Under the pieces are notes generated by a model. That model had not been told where the DNA came from. It worked only from the letters and a program-made list of their open reading frames with translations, and ran no database searches. Position numbers and translations under genes: made by a program. DNA of 64,000 bases, taken from the NCBI GenBank assembly GCA_958295905.1, contig OY282382.1, forward strand, positions 3,372,001 through 3,436,000. The letters run 5' to 3'. The DNA is from an uncultured Vicinamibacterales bacterium. Its GTDB lineage: Bacteria > Acidobacteriota > Vicinamibacteria > Vicinamibacterales > UBA8438. Of this stretch, positions 42,657 through 51,462 are shown piece by piece (the first letter of the stretch is position 1; the number at the start of each line of letters is the position of its first letter).

Positions 42657-44243
42657 ATGGGCCGGCCGCGAATCTACGCCAGCAACGCGGATCGACAACG
42701 CGCCTACAGGGTGCGGGTCAAGGCTCGCAGCGCTGCGCCGCCGCCGCGCCGCCCCCGCCGGTCGGAAGCGGTATCGACGCTGGTTGCGTGGGTGCGTAGC
42801 ACGCTCATCGTGCCGTCCGGGCATCCCCGCGAAGGGAAGCGCTGGAGCATGCCGCAGTGGCAGCGCGACGTGCTTGGAGACGCCTTGACGCACCATGAAA
42901 CGCTGCTCTGTGTCGCCCGCAAAAACGGCAAGTCTGCACTGATCGCCGTTTACCTGCTCGCCCACCTTGCCGGGCCGCTGCGCCGTCCGGGCTGGCGGGC
43001 GGGAGTCTTGAGCGTGACTCGGCAGAAAGCCGGGGAGCTGCTCGACCAGTGCGAGCAGATCGCGGCGGCGAGCGGCATCACAGGGTTGACGTTCAGACGT
43101 GCCCCCAAGCGCATCCTGTCGGACACCGGCATGGTCGAGATCGAATCCGCCACGGATTCGGCCGGGCATGCCGCGGGGTACGACGCGGCCGTGATCGATG
43201 AGCTCGGGCTACTGGTTGAACGCCAACGTCCGCTTGTCGCCGGCATGCGTTCGTCCGTCAGTGCCCGCAACGGCCGGTTCATAGCTCTGACGATAGCCGG
43301 GCCGGGGCCGTTCGTGCCGGAGATTATCGACCGGCGCGGCGAGCGTGGGCTAGCGCTGCACGTCTACCGGACCGCGCAGGATGCGGCTGTGGACGATGAG
43401 ACGGGCTGGCGGCAGTCGAATCCCGGACTGGCGAGCGGCATCAAGTCACTGGCCTACATGCGCCGCGAATCGGGCCGCGTGCTTCATTCGGTGTCGGATC
43501 AAAACTATTTCCGGGCGCATGATCTGAATCAAGCGGTGTCGCCGTCGGCCGAAATGCTGGCAACGGTCGGGCAGTGGAAGCGCTGCGAGTGTCCCGCCGT
43601 CGATCTGCCGCCCCGGACCGGGAGAGTCTGTGTCGGGCTCGACCTTGGCGCCCATGCATCGTTTACAAGCGCCGCCTGCTATTGGCCCGACAGCGGCCGT
43701 TTCGAATCCTACACGGCATGCCCCGATCAGCCGTCCTTGGCGAAACGGGCGAAGACTGACGGCGCAGGCAGCGTCTATGAAGCTGCCTACCAAGCGGGCG
43801 ATCTGTGGACCCTGGGCGGCGAAGTGACGCCCGTCAAGCCGTTTCTGGAACGGCTGGCCGGCGAGCTGGCCGGCGAGCGGATCGCCGCCATCGGGGCGGA
43901 TAGGTTCAGATACCATGAGCTGCTGCGCATCCTGCATGAGCTGGGGTTGGTATGGCGTCCCGTCTGGAGGGGCGGCGGAGTCAAAGCCGAGCAGCATATG
44001 GATCAGGATTGCCGGGCGTTCCAACGGGCCGTGGCGACGGCTGCTCTGAAGGTGGCGCCGAATGTCATGCTGACTCACTCGGTGTCCGAATGTAAAACGA
44101 TACGGGACGGACAGGGGCATGTTACGCACCTTGCCGGCGTCCGCATCCGAAGCCGGATAGACGCTGTGCAGGCGGCGGTGATCGCAGTCGGGCAGGCTGA
44201 AGGAATGCCGAAGAAACGGAAAGGCAGACATTGGATCGTGTAG
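42657..44243 (+). CDS. terL: Phage terminase large subunit
   Basis: A 528-residue packaging motor (start ATG 42657; ATG 42630 is possible). The ATPase half has Walker A CVARKNGKSAL (about residue 92) and Walker B AAVIDELGLL (about 180), with an S/T-x-x coupling region after it. The nuclease half has acidic catalytic positions in VGLDLGAHASFTSAA, AIGADRFRYHEL and RSRIDAVQAAVIA. It is a Terminase_1/HK97-like large subunit. No small terminase is recognisable upstream; the nearby HNH protein may assist cos cleavage. Confidence 0.93.
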   Translation: MGRPRIYASNADRQRAYRVRVKARSAAPPPRRPRRSEAVSTLVAWVRSTLIVPSGHPREGKRWSMPQWQRDVLGDALTHHETLLCVARKNGKSALIAVYLLAHLAGPLRRPGWRAGVLSVTRQKAGELLDQCEQIAAASGITGLTFRRAPKRILSDTGMVEIESATDSAGHAAGYDAAVIDELGLLVERQRPLVAGMRSSVSARNGRFIALTIAGPGPFVPEIIDRRGERGLALHVYRTAQDAAVDDETGWRQSNPGLASGIKSLAYMRRESGRVLHSVSDQNYFRAHDLNQAVSPSAEMLATVGQWKRCECPAVDLPPRTGRVCVGLDLGAHASFTSAACYWPDSGRFESYTACPDQPSLAKRAKTDGAGSVYEAAYQAGDLWTLGGEVTPVKPFLERLAGELAGERIAAIGADRFRYHELLRILHELGLVWRPVWRGGGVKAEQHMDQDCRAFQRAVATAALKVAPNVMLTHSVSECKTIRDGQGHVTHLAGVRIRSRIDAVQAAVIAVGQAEGMPKKRKGRHWIV

Positions 44244-44269
44244 TTTTCATGTCGCAAGGACGCGCAGCT

Positions 44270-45046
44270 ATGAAACGGAAAAGGAAGTGCGGCAACGTCC
44301 AGTGCAGGCGATTGTTCAATCCGCCCGAGCGTGGACGGCCGCCGCGCTACTGCTCGCCCACGTGCCGGGTGGCCGCCTGGCGCGATATCAACAAGGTAGG
44401 CGGTAGCCGGGTGGTGGCCGCGCTGTACGTCGAGGATGGCGGGCATTACTTCGGTGTCCGGGGAGTGAGGCCGTGGGCGCAGGAAAGGGACGCACGGCGG
44501 TACCCCGGCCCGCATCCTGTGATCGCTCATCCGCCTTGCGCGCGCTGGAGCATGTTGGCCACCATCGTGCAGCATACCCACGGGCACAAGCTCGGAGACG
44601 ACGGCGGGTGCTTCCAGTCGGCGCTTGACGCAGTGAGACGGTGGGGCGGAGTGCTTGAACATCCGCTAGGTTCCCATGCATGGCGCCACCACGGCATAGA
44701 GAAGCCGCCGCCGTCCGGTGGATGGGTACCTGCCGGAGACGGCATGGGTTGGACGTGCAGCGTTGATCAACACTTTTACGGGCATCCCGCCCGTAAAAGG
44801 ACGTGGCTGTACGCTGCCCATACTGATCTGCCCATGCTGCGGTGGGGTGCTATCGACCCCGACGATGCGCCCTTCATGGTCCACAGTCCGTCTACCCGGC
44901 GACCGGGATCGGAAGCGAACCGGACGGTCAACAAGAAAGTGCGGGAAGTCAACATCGTGCGGGGTGCCGACGCGAGCCGTACTCCCGCCGCGTTCATGGA
45001 TGTCTTGATCGACATGGCGCGTTCGGTGAACCGACGGAGACGATGA
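44270..45046 (+). CDS. Phage protein with N-terminal zinc finger and HPPC motif
   Basis: A 258-residue protein; ATG 44270 is preferred over TTG 44231 because AAGGA lies upstream. The N-terminus is a small zinc finger (CGNVQC ... PPRYCSPTC). The main domain has ALYVEDGGHYFGVRGV, VIAHPPCARWSMLA, GGVLEHPLGSHAW and YGHPARKRTWLYA. The P-P-C and E-H-P segments recall DNA cytosine methylase-like proteins of phages. I cannot assign catalysis. The last four bases overlap the HNH gene start (ATGA). Confidence 0.65.
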   Translation: MKRKRKCGNVQCRRLFNPPERGRPPRYCSPTCRVAAWRDINKVGGSRVVAALYVEDGGHYFGVRGVRPWAQERDARRYPGPHPVIAHPPCARWSMLATIVQHTHGHKLGDDGGCFQSALDAVRRWGGVLEHPLGSHAWRHHGIEKPPPSGGWVPAGDGMGWTCSVDQHFYGHPARKRTWLYAAHTDLPMLRWGAIDPDDAPFMVHSPSTRRPGSEANRTVNKKVREVNIVRGADASRTPAAFMDVLIDMARSVNRRRR

Positions 45047-45333
45047 GACGACGCCATCAGCCGCGCGGGCATGCTTGGCGGAGACTTCGCAGGCGAATCC
45101 TTGACGCGGCCGGGTGGCGTTGTCAGGAATGCGGTATCCATGCTGCACGGCTGGAGCTGCATCATATCGTCGCCATCGAAGACGGCGGCGGAGACTTCGC
45201 GGACAATCTCATGCCGCTCTGCCGAGGGTGCCATCATGCCGTCCACAAGCGCGGTCCGGGACTGGGGGCGGCGCGCCGCGAATGGCGGGATGAGCTAGAT
45301 AGACGCCTACGAACATACACGGACATCGATTAG
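45043..45333 (+). CDS. HNH endonuclease
   Basis: A 96-residue HNH nuclease with the full motif: zinc-binding CQECG, then LELHHIVAIEDGGGDFADNLMPLCRGCHHAVH. The H-H / N-L / H-x-x-x-H catalytic residues are all present. Phages and cf-PICIs that package from cos sites carry an HNH gene beside terL (HK97 gp74 type), where it is needed for cos cutting. Placement between terminase and capsid genes fits that role. Confidence 0.93.
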   Translation: MRRRHQPRGHAWRRLRRRILDAAGWRCQECGIHAARLELHHIVAIEDGGGDFADNLMPLCRGCHHAVHKRGPGLGAARREWRDELDRRLRTYTDID

Positions 45334-45357
45334 GACGATGGTTGCGGACCCGGTAAA

Positions 45358-46647
45358 ATGCCGGGCATGACTAACTCTCAACGGATCACGATCGCGCTGT
45401 CGAAAGTGCGCGAACGTCTGAACACGATCGCCGGCATGGACCCGTCCGAATTGACCGCCGAGCTGCGAAGTGAGCGGGACCAGCTTGTAACCGACTACGG
45501 CGAGCAGGAAGCGCAGTTACGCGCCGCAGTAACGGCCGAGGATGCAGAGGCCAAGGCGGCGGCCGAAACGCTCGGAGACGGGGACGGCGGCGGCGACAAC
45601 GCAGACTCGGAGACGGTCGAGTTACGAAGTCTCATCGGCCGTGCAACCCTGTCGGGATACCTGATGTCCTTTGCGGCCGATCGGCCCTTGGTAGGTGCTG
45701 AAAGGGAGCTCTACGAACATCGGGAGCTGTCTCCCTTCGGCCGTATGATTCCGTGGGATGTCTTGCAGCCCGTCGAATCGCCCGAGCTGCGAGCCGACGT
45801 GGTTACCCCGGTTCCGTCAACGGGGATCGCCACCAATCAGGCGGCGGTGCTTCAACGGGTCTTTGCGCCGAGTGTCGCGTTGAGACTCGGAGTAGCCATG
45901 CCGCAGGTGGCCAGCGGGGAGGGTTCGTTTCCTGTTCTGACGGGCGGCGCCACCCCGTCTTACGTCGCGCAGGGTGCGGCGAAGGATGCGGCGGCGGCGA
46001 CGATTACTCCAAACACGGTCAAGCCCGTGCGTATGCAGGCGCGCTTCCTATTCGAAATGGAGAGTGCGATTGCCATTGCGGGGTTGGAAGAAACCCTGCG
46101 GGGCGATCTTGCGATGGCAATGTCGGATCGGTTGGACGCCCAAGTGATCGGCGCAGGGGACGCCCAAGTGCGGGGTTTCTTGGCAACCCAAGCGAACGGC
46201 GGACTGACTACCCGGACCGGGCAACAGAACGCCGTAACCTTCGCTACGGCGGCGGCTGAAACGGCCGTCGGAGTGGATGGCAAATTCGCTCAGAACGAGA
46301 ACGCCTGTACGTGGTGCGTAGGTGTCGCCACCTACCAGAAGCTCGCGGGGCTGATTGCCGGCAACACTGCCGTTTCTGCCACGGAACGCGCGGGGCGGGT
46401 ACTGCGTGGTTTCTTCTGTTCGTCTCATATTCCGGCTGTGGCATCCAACCGTCAGCAAGGCATCATGGCGAAGCTCGGGGCCGGCGGTGCGAACGCGATC
46501 GCGCCCATGTGGAGGGGTTTGGAATTCGTGCGCGATCCTTACTCCAACACGAACGAAGCGAAGATCTCGATCACGTGCACGATGTTTTCCAATTTCGCCA
46601 TCCTGCGCCGGGATGCCTATGTGCGTACCGGATTGGAAGTGGCCTAG
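45358..46647 (+). CDS. Major capsid protein (HK97 fold)
   Basis: A 429-residue phage head protein. The first 100 residues are charged and helical (scaffold-like delta domain, cleaved by the protease in HK97-type phages). The capsid core follows: PSTGIATNQAAVLQRVF, a GEGSFPVLTGG strand, MQARFLFEMESAIAIAGLEE, LDAQVIGAGDAQVRGFL and a C-terminal WRGLEFVRDPYSN and SNFAILRRDAYVRTGL. This pattern is typical of HK97-fold major capsid proteins. Not in the usual portal-protease-capsid order. Confidence 0.9.
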   Translation: MPGMTNSQRITIALSKVRERLNTIAGMDPSELTAELRSERDQLVTDYGEQEAQLRAAVTAEDAEAKAAAETLGDGDGGGDNADSETVELRSLIGRATLSGYLMSFAADRPLVGAERELYEHRELSPFGRMIPWDVLQPVESPELRADVVTPVPSTGIATNQAAVLQRVFAPSVALRLGVAMPQVASGEGSFPVLTGGATPSYVAQGAAKDAAAATITPNTVKPVRMQARFLFEMESAIAIAGLEETLRGDLAMAMSDRLDAQVIGAGDAQVRGFLATQANGGLTTRTGQQNAVTFATAAAETAVGVDGKFAQNENACTWCVGVATYQKLAGLIAGNTAVSATERAGRVLRGFFCSSHIPAVASNRQQGIMAKLGAGGANAIAPMWRGLEFVRDPYSNTNEAKISITCTMFSNFAILRRDAYVRTGLEVA

Positions 46648-46777
46648 AAAGGACCCGACATGTTCATTCGCATTCAGACAGTCAACGTGACTCCGCCGGC
46701 CGACGAAACCGGCCCGCTGACGTTCACAACGGACATTGACCCGTTCGCGGTTCCCATATCGCGCATCGTCGAAGTCT

Positions 46778-48529
46778 GAATCTCCTCAAATGCGTGTGGG
46801 TAGGGGCGGCGCCAGTTCGATGCCTCCGCAGCACAGGAACAGCATCGAGATGAGCGCACCGGCCGAGTGGAAACCGTACGCGCGCCGCGCAATCACACGC
46901 AGCTTGTTGTTGATACCCTCTACCGGACCGTTCGTCATCCGGGTGTCCAGATACGCCAGGATGCCTTCCGCGTGTTTCCGAATCGTGCGCCCCAGCTTCA
47001 CGAACGGCGCCAAGCGGGACCGCGCAGCCCACTCCAGCCACTCCTCCAGCAGCTCCGGCGCATCCCCGGGCGTCGCCTGACCCAGGATCGTCGCCAGATA
47101 CTCCTTCAGTTCGTAGGCCCGGTCCAGCGCCCGGTTCTCACGACGCAACGTCTCCAGACGCCGGGCCTCGCCGGGCTTCAGCCGCCCCGGGTGCTTCAGC
47201 AACGCATAACGCGTCCCCTTCAGCGCCTTCGCATCCGCCGGGTCCAGGCGCCGCTGCTCCGAACGCCGCACCTCGTCAACCGCATCCGACGCAAGCCGCT
47301 CAACGTGAAATCGGTCGAACACCACCCGCGCATGCGGAACCCAAGCCGCCAACGCCTTCTGCCAGCTCGACGCCAAGTCCGCCGTCACCAACTCGATCCG
47401 CGCGCACCGGCCCGGTCCCAACTGCTTGAAGAAGGCCCCCAACGTCTCCGCGCTGCGACCCTTCCCGGCCCACACCACCCGACGCGTGTCATGGTCAACC
47501 ACGAGCGTCAGATACCGGTGACGCTTCCGGTAGCTGAACTCGTCGATGCCGATTCGCTTCAGCTTGCCGAACCGAGCCCCGTCCAGCCGCCGCGCCACCA
47601 CCCGTTCCACGATGTTGCCCACCGTCACCCACGATATCCCCAGCAGGCGGCTCACCGCCGTCCGGTCCATCACCTGCGACAGATACGCCGCCAACTCCTC
47701 GAACCCCGACGTGAACACGCTGCCGCCGTCCGCCCACGGCACCTGCTCCACCTTCACCCCGCAACGCGGGCACGACACCCGCCACGGCGCGTACTGCAGC
47801 CACGCCGCCATCCGGCCCCACGACAGATGCCGCCACTCCCGAACCGGCTGCCGGTCATACCGCGGCGCCCGCTCCCCGCACGTTCCGCACCGGGAACGCC
47901 GCCACGACGGCTCCACCGACACCGTCAACGGGCCGGCGGCGGCCATCTCCACCTGCTTGACGTACATTTGCGTGACACCCAACAGCCGCCGTAGTAACGT
48001 AGTCAGACGCATGGGGCTCTCCTCCTCGCGGGTCGTGGTGGTGCACACTCATGAGACCAGGAAGCCCCTGCGTTTGCAACCGCTTCGGCAGAACGAGACG
48101 ACGCACGCGGCCCCGGCCCCGCGCCCAACGGGTGTCCCCGGGCCGGCACCGGGCCCCGGGGTGGCCGTTGGGCCAATCAGCCGGCACCTATCCCCAACCG
48201 CCGGTCGTCGCGCCGGCCGCGTCGTCGTGGACGGCCGGGACGCCCCCGTCCAGGCCGGGCCGCAAGGCCCATAACTGCTGTCTGAGCGGCGGGACGGACG
48301 GTGTGTCACCCGCAGGGCCGCAGCGCAGCGGAGGACGCGCGTAGCGCGTTGACACGCCGGCCGGCCCGGAGCTACTCCGCTCCGACCCGACCCGCCACTT
48401 GTCCGCCCGTCCGCCGCCGGATCAGGTGAACACCATGACCGCTCAATCCCGAGGCCGCCTGCGCCGCCAGCACCCCTCGCCGACCCGCTGATCGGCGCCG
48501 CCCCTACCCACACTCGTTTGAGGAGAGCC
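46778..48529 (-). mobile_element. ISL3-family insertion sequence, 1752 bp
   Basis: Inverted ends are about 30 bp: left GAATCTCCTCAAATGCGTGT, right (reverse complement) GGCTCTCCTCAAACGAGTGT, both continuing GGGTAGGGGCGGCGCC. Flanked by an 8-bp duplication CGAAGTCT (46770-46777 and 48530-48537), as expected for ISL3. The transposase occupies 46786-48012. About 500 bp at the other end (48013-48529) have no supported gene. Confidence 0.93.
46786..48012 (-). CDS. ISL3-family transposase
   Basis: A 408-residue transposase (start ATG 48012). An N-terminal zinc-binding part (CGTCG, then CPRCG), a helix-turn-helix around DRTAVSRLLGISWVTVGNIVE, then the DDE domain with IGIDEFSYRKRHRYLTLVVD, a VTADLASSW acidic segment and the C-terminal RMTNGPVEGINNKLRVIARRAYGF typical of DDE_Tnp_ISL3. 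Complete and probably active when inserted. Confidence 0.95.
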   Translation of the reverse strand: MRLTTLLRRLLGVTQMYVKQVEMAAAGPLTVSVEPSWRRSRCGTCGERAPRYDRQPVREWRHLSWGRMAAWLQYAPWRVSCPRCGVKVEQVPWADGGSVFTSGFEELAAYLSQVMDRTAVSRLLGISWVTVGNIVERVVARRLDGARFGKLKRIGIDEFSYRKRHRYLTLVVDHDTRRVVWAGKGRSAETLGAFFKQLGPGRCARIELVTADLASSWQKALAAWVPHARVVFDRFHVERLASDAVDEVRRSEQRRLDPADAKALKGTRYALLKHPGRLKPGEARRLETLRRENRALDRAYELKEYLATILGQATPGDAPELLEEWLEWAARSRLAPFVKLGRTIRKHAEGILAYLDTRMTNGPVEGINNKLRVIARRAYGFHSAGALISMLFLCCGGIELAPPLPTRI

Positions 48530-48738
48530 CGAAGTCTGCCCCTACAACATCGATCAGAAGGCATCGAATCGGCGGGAGTTTTCGCATGTTGTTGTGGAGC
48601 ATACGACCGGCACACTGACGACCTACACGGTCCATGAAACGATGGATGCGTTCCTTGCCCGCGTCCAATTGGTTCTGGGCGCATGGCGGGCCGTGTTGCC
48701 GCCCCCGCCCGCCGAGCGGCCGACCGGCGACTAGAACG

Positions 48739-49239
48739 ATGGCGACCATCCGAGCGGACATTGAGATTCGCGGCGGCGCTGAAGGTGCGCCGCCGCGTCT
48801 GCAAGGCGTTCTGATGCGCTATGGTGCCCGTGGTATGGACGGCCGCGAAACGTTCGCTGCGGGCTCGCTGGAGTGGCCTACGGACGGCATCAGGGTTGAT
48901 ATCGACCACGGCAGCTCCCCGGCGCTTGGTGCGTCCCAAATGCCCCTTCTGCGCGCCGTCCCGATCCTGTCGGATGATGGCGCCGAGGTACGGATCGACG
49001 CCCCGTTGCCCGACACTTCGGTATGCCGCGATCTGATGGTCTTGATGAGATCCGATCCGCCGATGTATCGCTCAATGTCGGTCGAGTTTCTGCCCAAGCT
49101 TTCGACCTACTCAAACGGCATCAGAACGATCACGAAAGCGCGGCTGCTCGGGGCGGCGCTTACCAGCTCCCCGCGGTATGAGGGGACAAGCGCCGAAGTG
49201 CGGGCCGACCAACCTACCCGGCGGCGGATATGGCTGTAA
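48739..49239 (+). CDS. HK97-type prohead protease
   Basis: A 166-residue serine protease (peptidase U35 type). The chain starts LQGVLMRYGARGMDGRETFAAGSLE; the catalytic His is in VDIDHG and the Ser in YRSMSVEF, followed by LGAALTSSPRYEGT. It matures the capsid by cleaving the delta domain. Start ATG 48739 lies 4 bases after the preceding TAG, and the 3' end overlaps the connector gene by 10 bases, so translation is coupled. Confidence 0.9.
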   Translation: MATIRADIEIRGGAEGAPPRLQGVLMRYGARGMDGRETFAAGSLEWPTDGIRVDIDHGSSPALGASQMPLLRAVPILSDDGAEVRIDAPLPDTSVCRDLMVLMRSDPPMYRSMSVEFLPKLSTYSNGIRTITKARLLGAALTSSPRYEGTSAEVRADQPTRRRIWL

Positions 49240-49583
49240 CAGCCGCTTCACTCGCCGCCGCCCTTGGAATCACGGTAACCAATTCTCAGGACCCGACCGA
49301 TCCGGGATTGGTCGAAGCCCAACGGCTGCTCAATATCGCCGCCGCGCTGGTTAACAAGTGGCGCCATGATCCGGACGATACGATGCAGTGCCCGGAAGAT
49401 GTCACGGATGAGGCGGTGATCCGAACGGCCGGCCACCTACGGACCCGTACGGGATACGGCAAAGCGGACGGGAAGGTGAAAGTCGGACATATCGAAATGT
49501 CTTTCACACCGCCCGCAGCATCAGCCGTCAGGCAAAGCGGGGCGGCGGCGATTCTAGCGCCGTGGGTCAAACGGGGGGCATAA
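49230..49583 (+). CDS. Head-tail connector protein (gp6-like)
   Basis: A 117-residue protein with the all-helical pattern of phage gp6/gp15 connectors: LVEAQRLLNIAAALVNKW near residue 30, DVTDEAVIRTAGHLRTRTGYG, and a C-terminal SAVRQSGAAAILAPW. Such proteins sit under the portal and receive the tail. In a tail-less satellite this interface would have to match the tails of a helper phage. Stop and next start overlap (TAATG). Confidence 0.8.
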   Translation: MAVTAASLAAALGITVTNSQDPTDPGLVEAQRLLNIAAALVNKWRHDPDDTMQCPEDVTDEAVIRTAGHLRTRTGYGKADGKVKVGHIEMSFTPPAASAVRQSGAAAILAPWVKRGA

Positions 49584-49711
49584 TGCTACAGGGTGAGTGC
49601 CGTAACTGCGGGTCCATCGAACGGCTGTACCGCACCACGCACGATGTCAGACTGTGCTTGCCTTGTTCTTATCGGTTATGGTTGTGCGTGCAGGCGGAGC
49701 GGGGCGAATGA
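49583..49711 (+). CDS. Small zinc-ribbon protein (42 residues)
   Basis: ATG 49583 overlaps the connector stop (TAATG). The product has CRNCGS and CLPCSYR, a four-cysteine zinc ribbon. Its stop overlaps the portal start (ATGA), so it is embedded in a coupled connector-ribbon-portal string. Role unknown; too small to be an enzyme. Confidence 0.7.
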   Translation: MLQGECRNCGSIERLYRTTHDVRLCLPCSYRLWLCVQAERGE

Positions 49712-50745
49712 TAGAGCTCGGAGTGTCCAACGGTCCGAACGTCGAGCTGCGGTCCGATGTAGCGGATTCGTACATCGCTCTGTTGCAGGGTGCCTTGTCG
49801 TCGCCGGCCGTTACCGCCGCCGCCAGTGCAGCCGTTGAGATCGCGGCCGGGCTGTGGGGTAGGACGCTGGCGACGGCCGAAGTTTCAGGCGCCCCCGTAG
49901 GACCGCGCATGCTGCACGAGATTGGACGTTCGTTGGCCCGGCAGGGGCAGTGCACCTACCTATTCGACGTGCGGCCAGACGGCACGGAGACGCTGCTACG
50001 CGCGTCCATGTCGGATGTCTGGGGCGGTGTCGATCCGGGCTCATGGCATTACCGGTTGACTCTGCAAGGTGCGCGTGCAACCACTGACACCGTGGTAGCG
50101 CCGGCGAGCCGGGTTTGTCATTTCAGATACGACACCGAACCGAACGCCCCCGCCCGCGGGCTGTCTCCCCTGGCGCTCGCCAACATGAGCGGCGAGCTGA
50201 TGAGAAACTTGGAGCGTTCCCTTGGGTATGAAACCAGCGCGCCGGTGGGGCAATTGATCCCGATCCCGGATGGGAATGAGCCGGACGAAAGCCTACTGTC
50301 GGACATCAAGAACGCCAAGGGCCGCGTTCTCATGCCGGAGACGCTGCGATCCGGAAGGGGCGACAGTGACAACCGGCCGGCCCGCGATTGGGAACCGATC
50401 AGACTCGGCAGCAATCCGCCGCAGTCCTTGGTGCAGCTACGCGCCGCCGTCGAGAACAGCATCCTGGGCGCGTTCGGTGTCCCGTCTTCGCTCGGCCCTT
50501 CGGGACTGTCCGACGGCACGATGGCCCGCGAATCAATACGAAGGTTCTGGGCCACCACCATCCAACCCATCGGCGCGATGGTGGCCGAAGAGCTGGAGCG
50601 TGTATTGGAACGCCCCGTAAGTCTCGACCACGCACAGCCGAGCGGCGCGGCCGACGTGGCCAGCCGTGCACGCGCGCTGCATGTCAGTGTGCAGGCCGGC
50701 CTTGACTTGGTTGAAGCGAAACGCCTTGTCGGATGGGGCGATTGA
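49708..50745 (+). CDS. Phage portal protein (HK97 type)
   Basis: A 345-residue portal starting at ATG 49708, overlapping the zinc-ribbon stop. Segments typical of HK97-like portals are an N-terminal PAVTAAASAAVEIAAGLWGRTL, SWHYRLTLQGARATT, the conserved HFRYDTEPNAPARGLSPLALA, LIPIPDGNEPDES, and LRAAVENSILGAFGVPSSLG with a long C-terminal helix. It is shorter than the usual 380-450 residues. Forms the DNA entry channel. Placed after protease and capsid rather than before them. Confidence 0.9.
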   Translation: MIELGVSNGPNVELRSDVADSYIALLQGALSSPAVTAAASAAVEIAAGLWGRTLATAEVSGAPVGPRMLHEIGRSLARQGQCTYLFDVRPDGTETLLRASMSDVWGGVDPGSWHYRLTLQGARATTDTVVAPASRVCHFRYDTEPNAPARGLSPLALANMSGELMRNLERSLGYETSAPVGQLIPIPDGNEPDESLLSDIKNAKGRVLMPETLRSGRGDSDNRPARDWEPIRLGSNPPQSLVQLRAAVENSILGAFGVPSSLGPSGLSDGTMARESIRRFWATTIQPIGAMVAEELERVLERPVSLDHAQPSGAADVASRARALHVSVQAGLDLVEAKRLVGWGD

Positions 50746-51317
50746 GTTACATCCTTGACCGGCAGCATGAAACGGAAAGCGGTATGTTCCTGTCGCGCTT
50801 TCCCGCCCATGAGATAGAAGCCGTCAGACTTCTAGTCATTCTGGAAGCCCGCCGCATCACCGGTCAACTCCACCACAAAGCAACGCCGTCCGAATGGAAC
50901 GGATGGCAATGCTTCCTTCCCGAACGCGACAAGCACCTATACCACGCAAGACGGGTAGAGGGTTCCTGCACAAGGTGCGGCGGTACCCCGCGGCAGGGTA
51001 AGAAACTCTGCTCTCCATGTTCTGAGAAAGCAAAAGCAAACTCGGCAGCTCTCCGTGCTCGGCGCAAGGCAAACGGTATCTGCTCCCAGTGCGGCGCGCC
51101 CGCCACTGCATACCGTTTCGACACATGCAAACGCGGCTACCGCGCCGGCGGTAGGTGGGGCCGGGCCGGCAGTCCCGACCCGACCCGACAAGACTTGACT
51201 CGACCCGACAGGACCCGACAGGACAGGACGGGACACGACCCGGCACGTCAGCATGGCACACTTGCACGCTGGCGTCCACTGATGTATGGTGGCGTCCGCC
51301 GTCCGCTTCCACCTTGA
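50733..51317 (+). CDS. Zinc-ribbon protein with C-terminal repeat tail
   Basis: A 194-residue reading that overlaps the portal end by 13 bases; ATG 50784 is an alternative start. The N-terminal 75 residues have a QHETESGMFLSRFPAHEIEAVRLLVILEARR helix. Then come two zinc-ribbon pairs (CTRCGG ... CSPC; CSQCGA ... C). The last 50 residues are encoded by a CCGACN/AGGAC-type simple repeat (51175-51245) and read TRQDLTRPDRTRQDRTGHD; this tail may not be functional. No family recognised. Confidence 0.5.
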   Translation: MGRLSYILDRQHETESGMFLSRFPAHEIEAVRLLVILEARRITGQLHHKATPSEWNGWQCFLPERDKHLYHARRVEGSCTRCGGTPRQGKKLCSPCSEKAKANSAALRARRKANGICSQCGAPATAYRFDTCKRGYRAGGRWGRAGSPDPTRQDLTRPDRTRQDRTGHDPARQHGTLARWRPLMYGGVRRPLPP

Positions 51318-51462
51318 CGACCGGACCATCGTCTGCGCCGATTCGGAGATCGCCGGCGGATCGTTGACGCGCTGTTCCGGGAGGATGCTGATGCCCGGCA
51401 AGCTGGAACCGAAGTACCCTGACGTGGTGGTGCCGATCATCGAAACCGACGGCAACGCCTAC

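Larger units (their letters stand above)
46660..48734 (+). pseudogene. Small head-region gene split by an ISL3-type insertion
   Basis: Coding parts are 46660-46777 and 48538-48734. Removing the IS and one copy of the 8-bp target CGAAGTCT rejoins a single 104-codon frame starting at ATG 46660 (GAAAGGA upstream). It reads MFIRIQTVNVTPPADETG, continues across the joint as VEVCPYNIDQKASNRREF, and ends PPAERPTGD. The reconstructed product is a small soluble protein of unknown role between capsid and protease genes. At present the 5' part ends at a TGA created at the IS edge. Confidence 0.85.

Noticed and set aside
48013-48529. Passenger gene in the ISL3 element
   Set aside because: Open frames here are GC-driven and lack ribosome sites or recognisable sequence.
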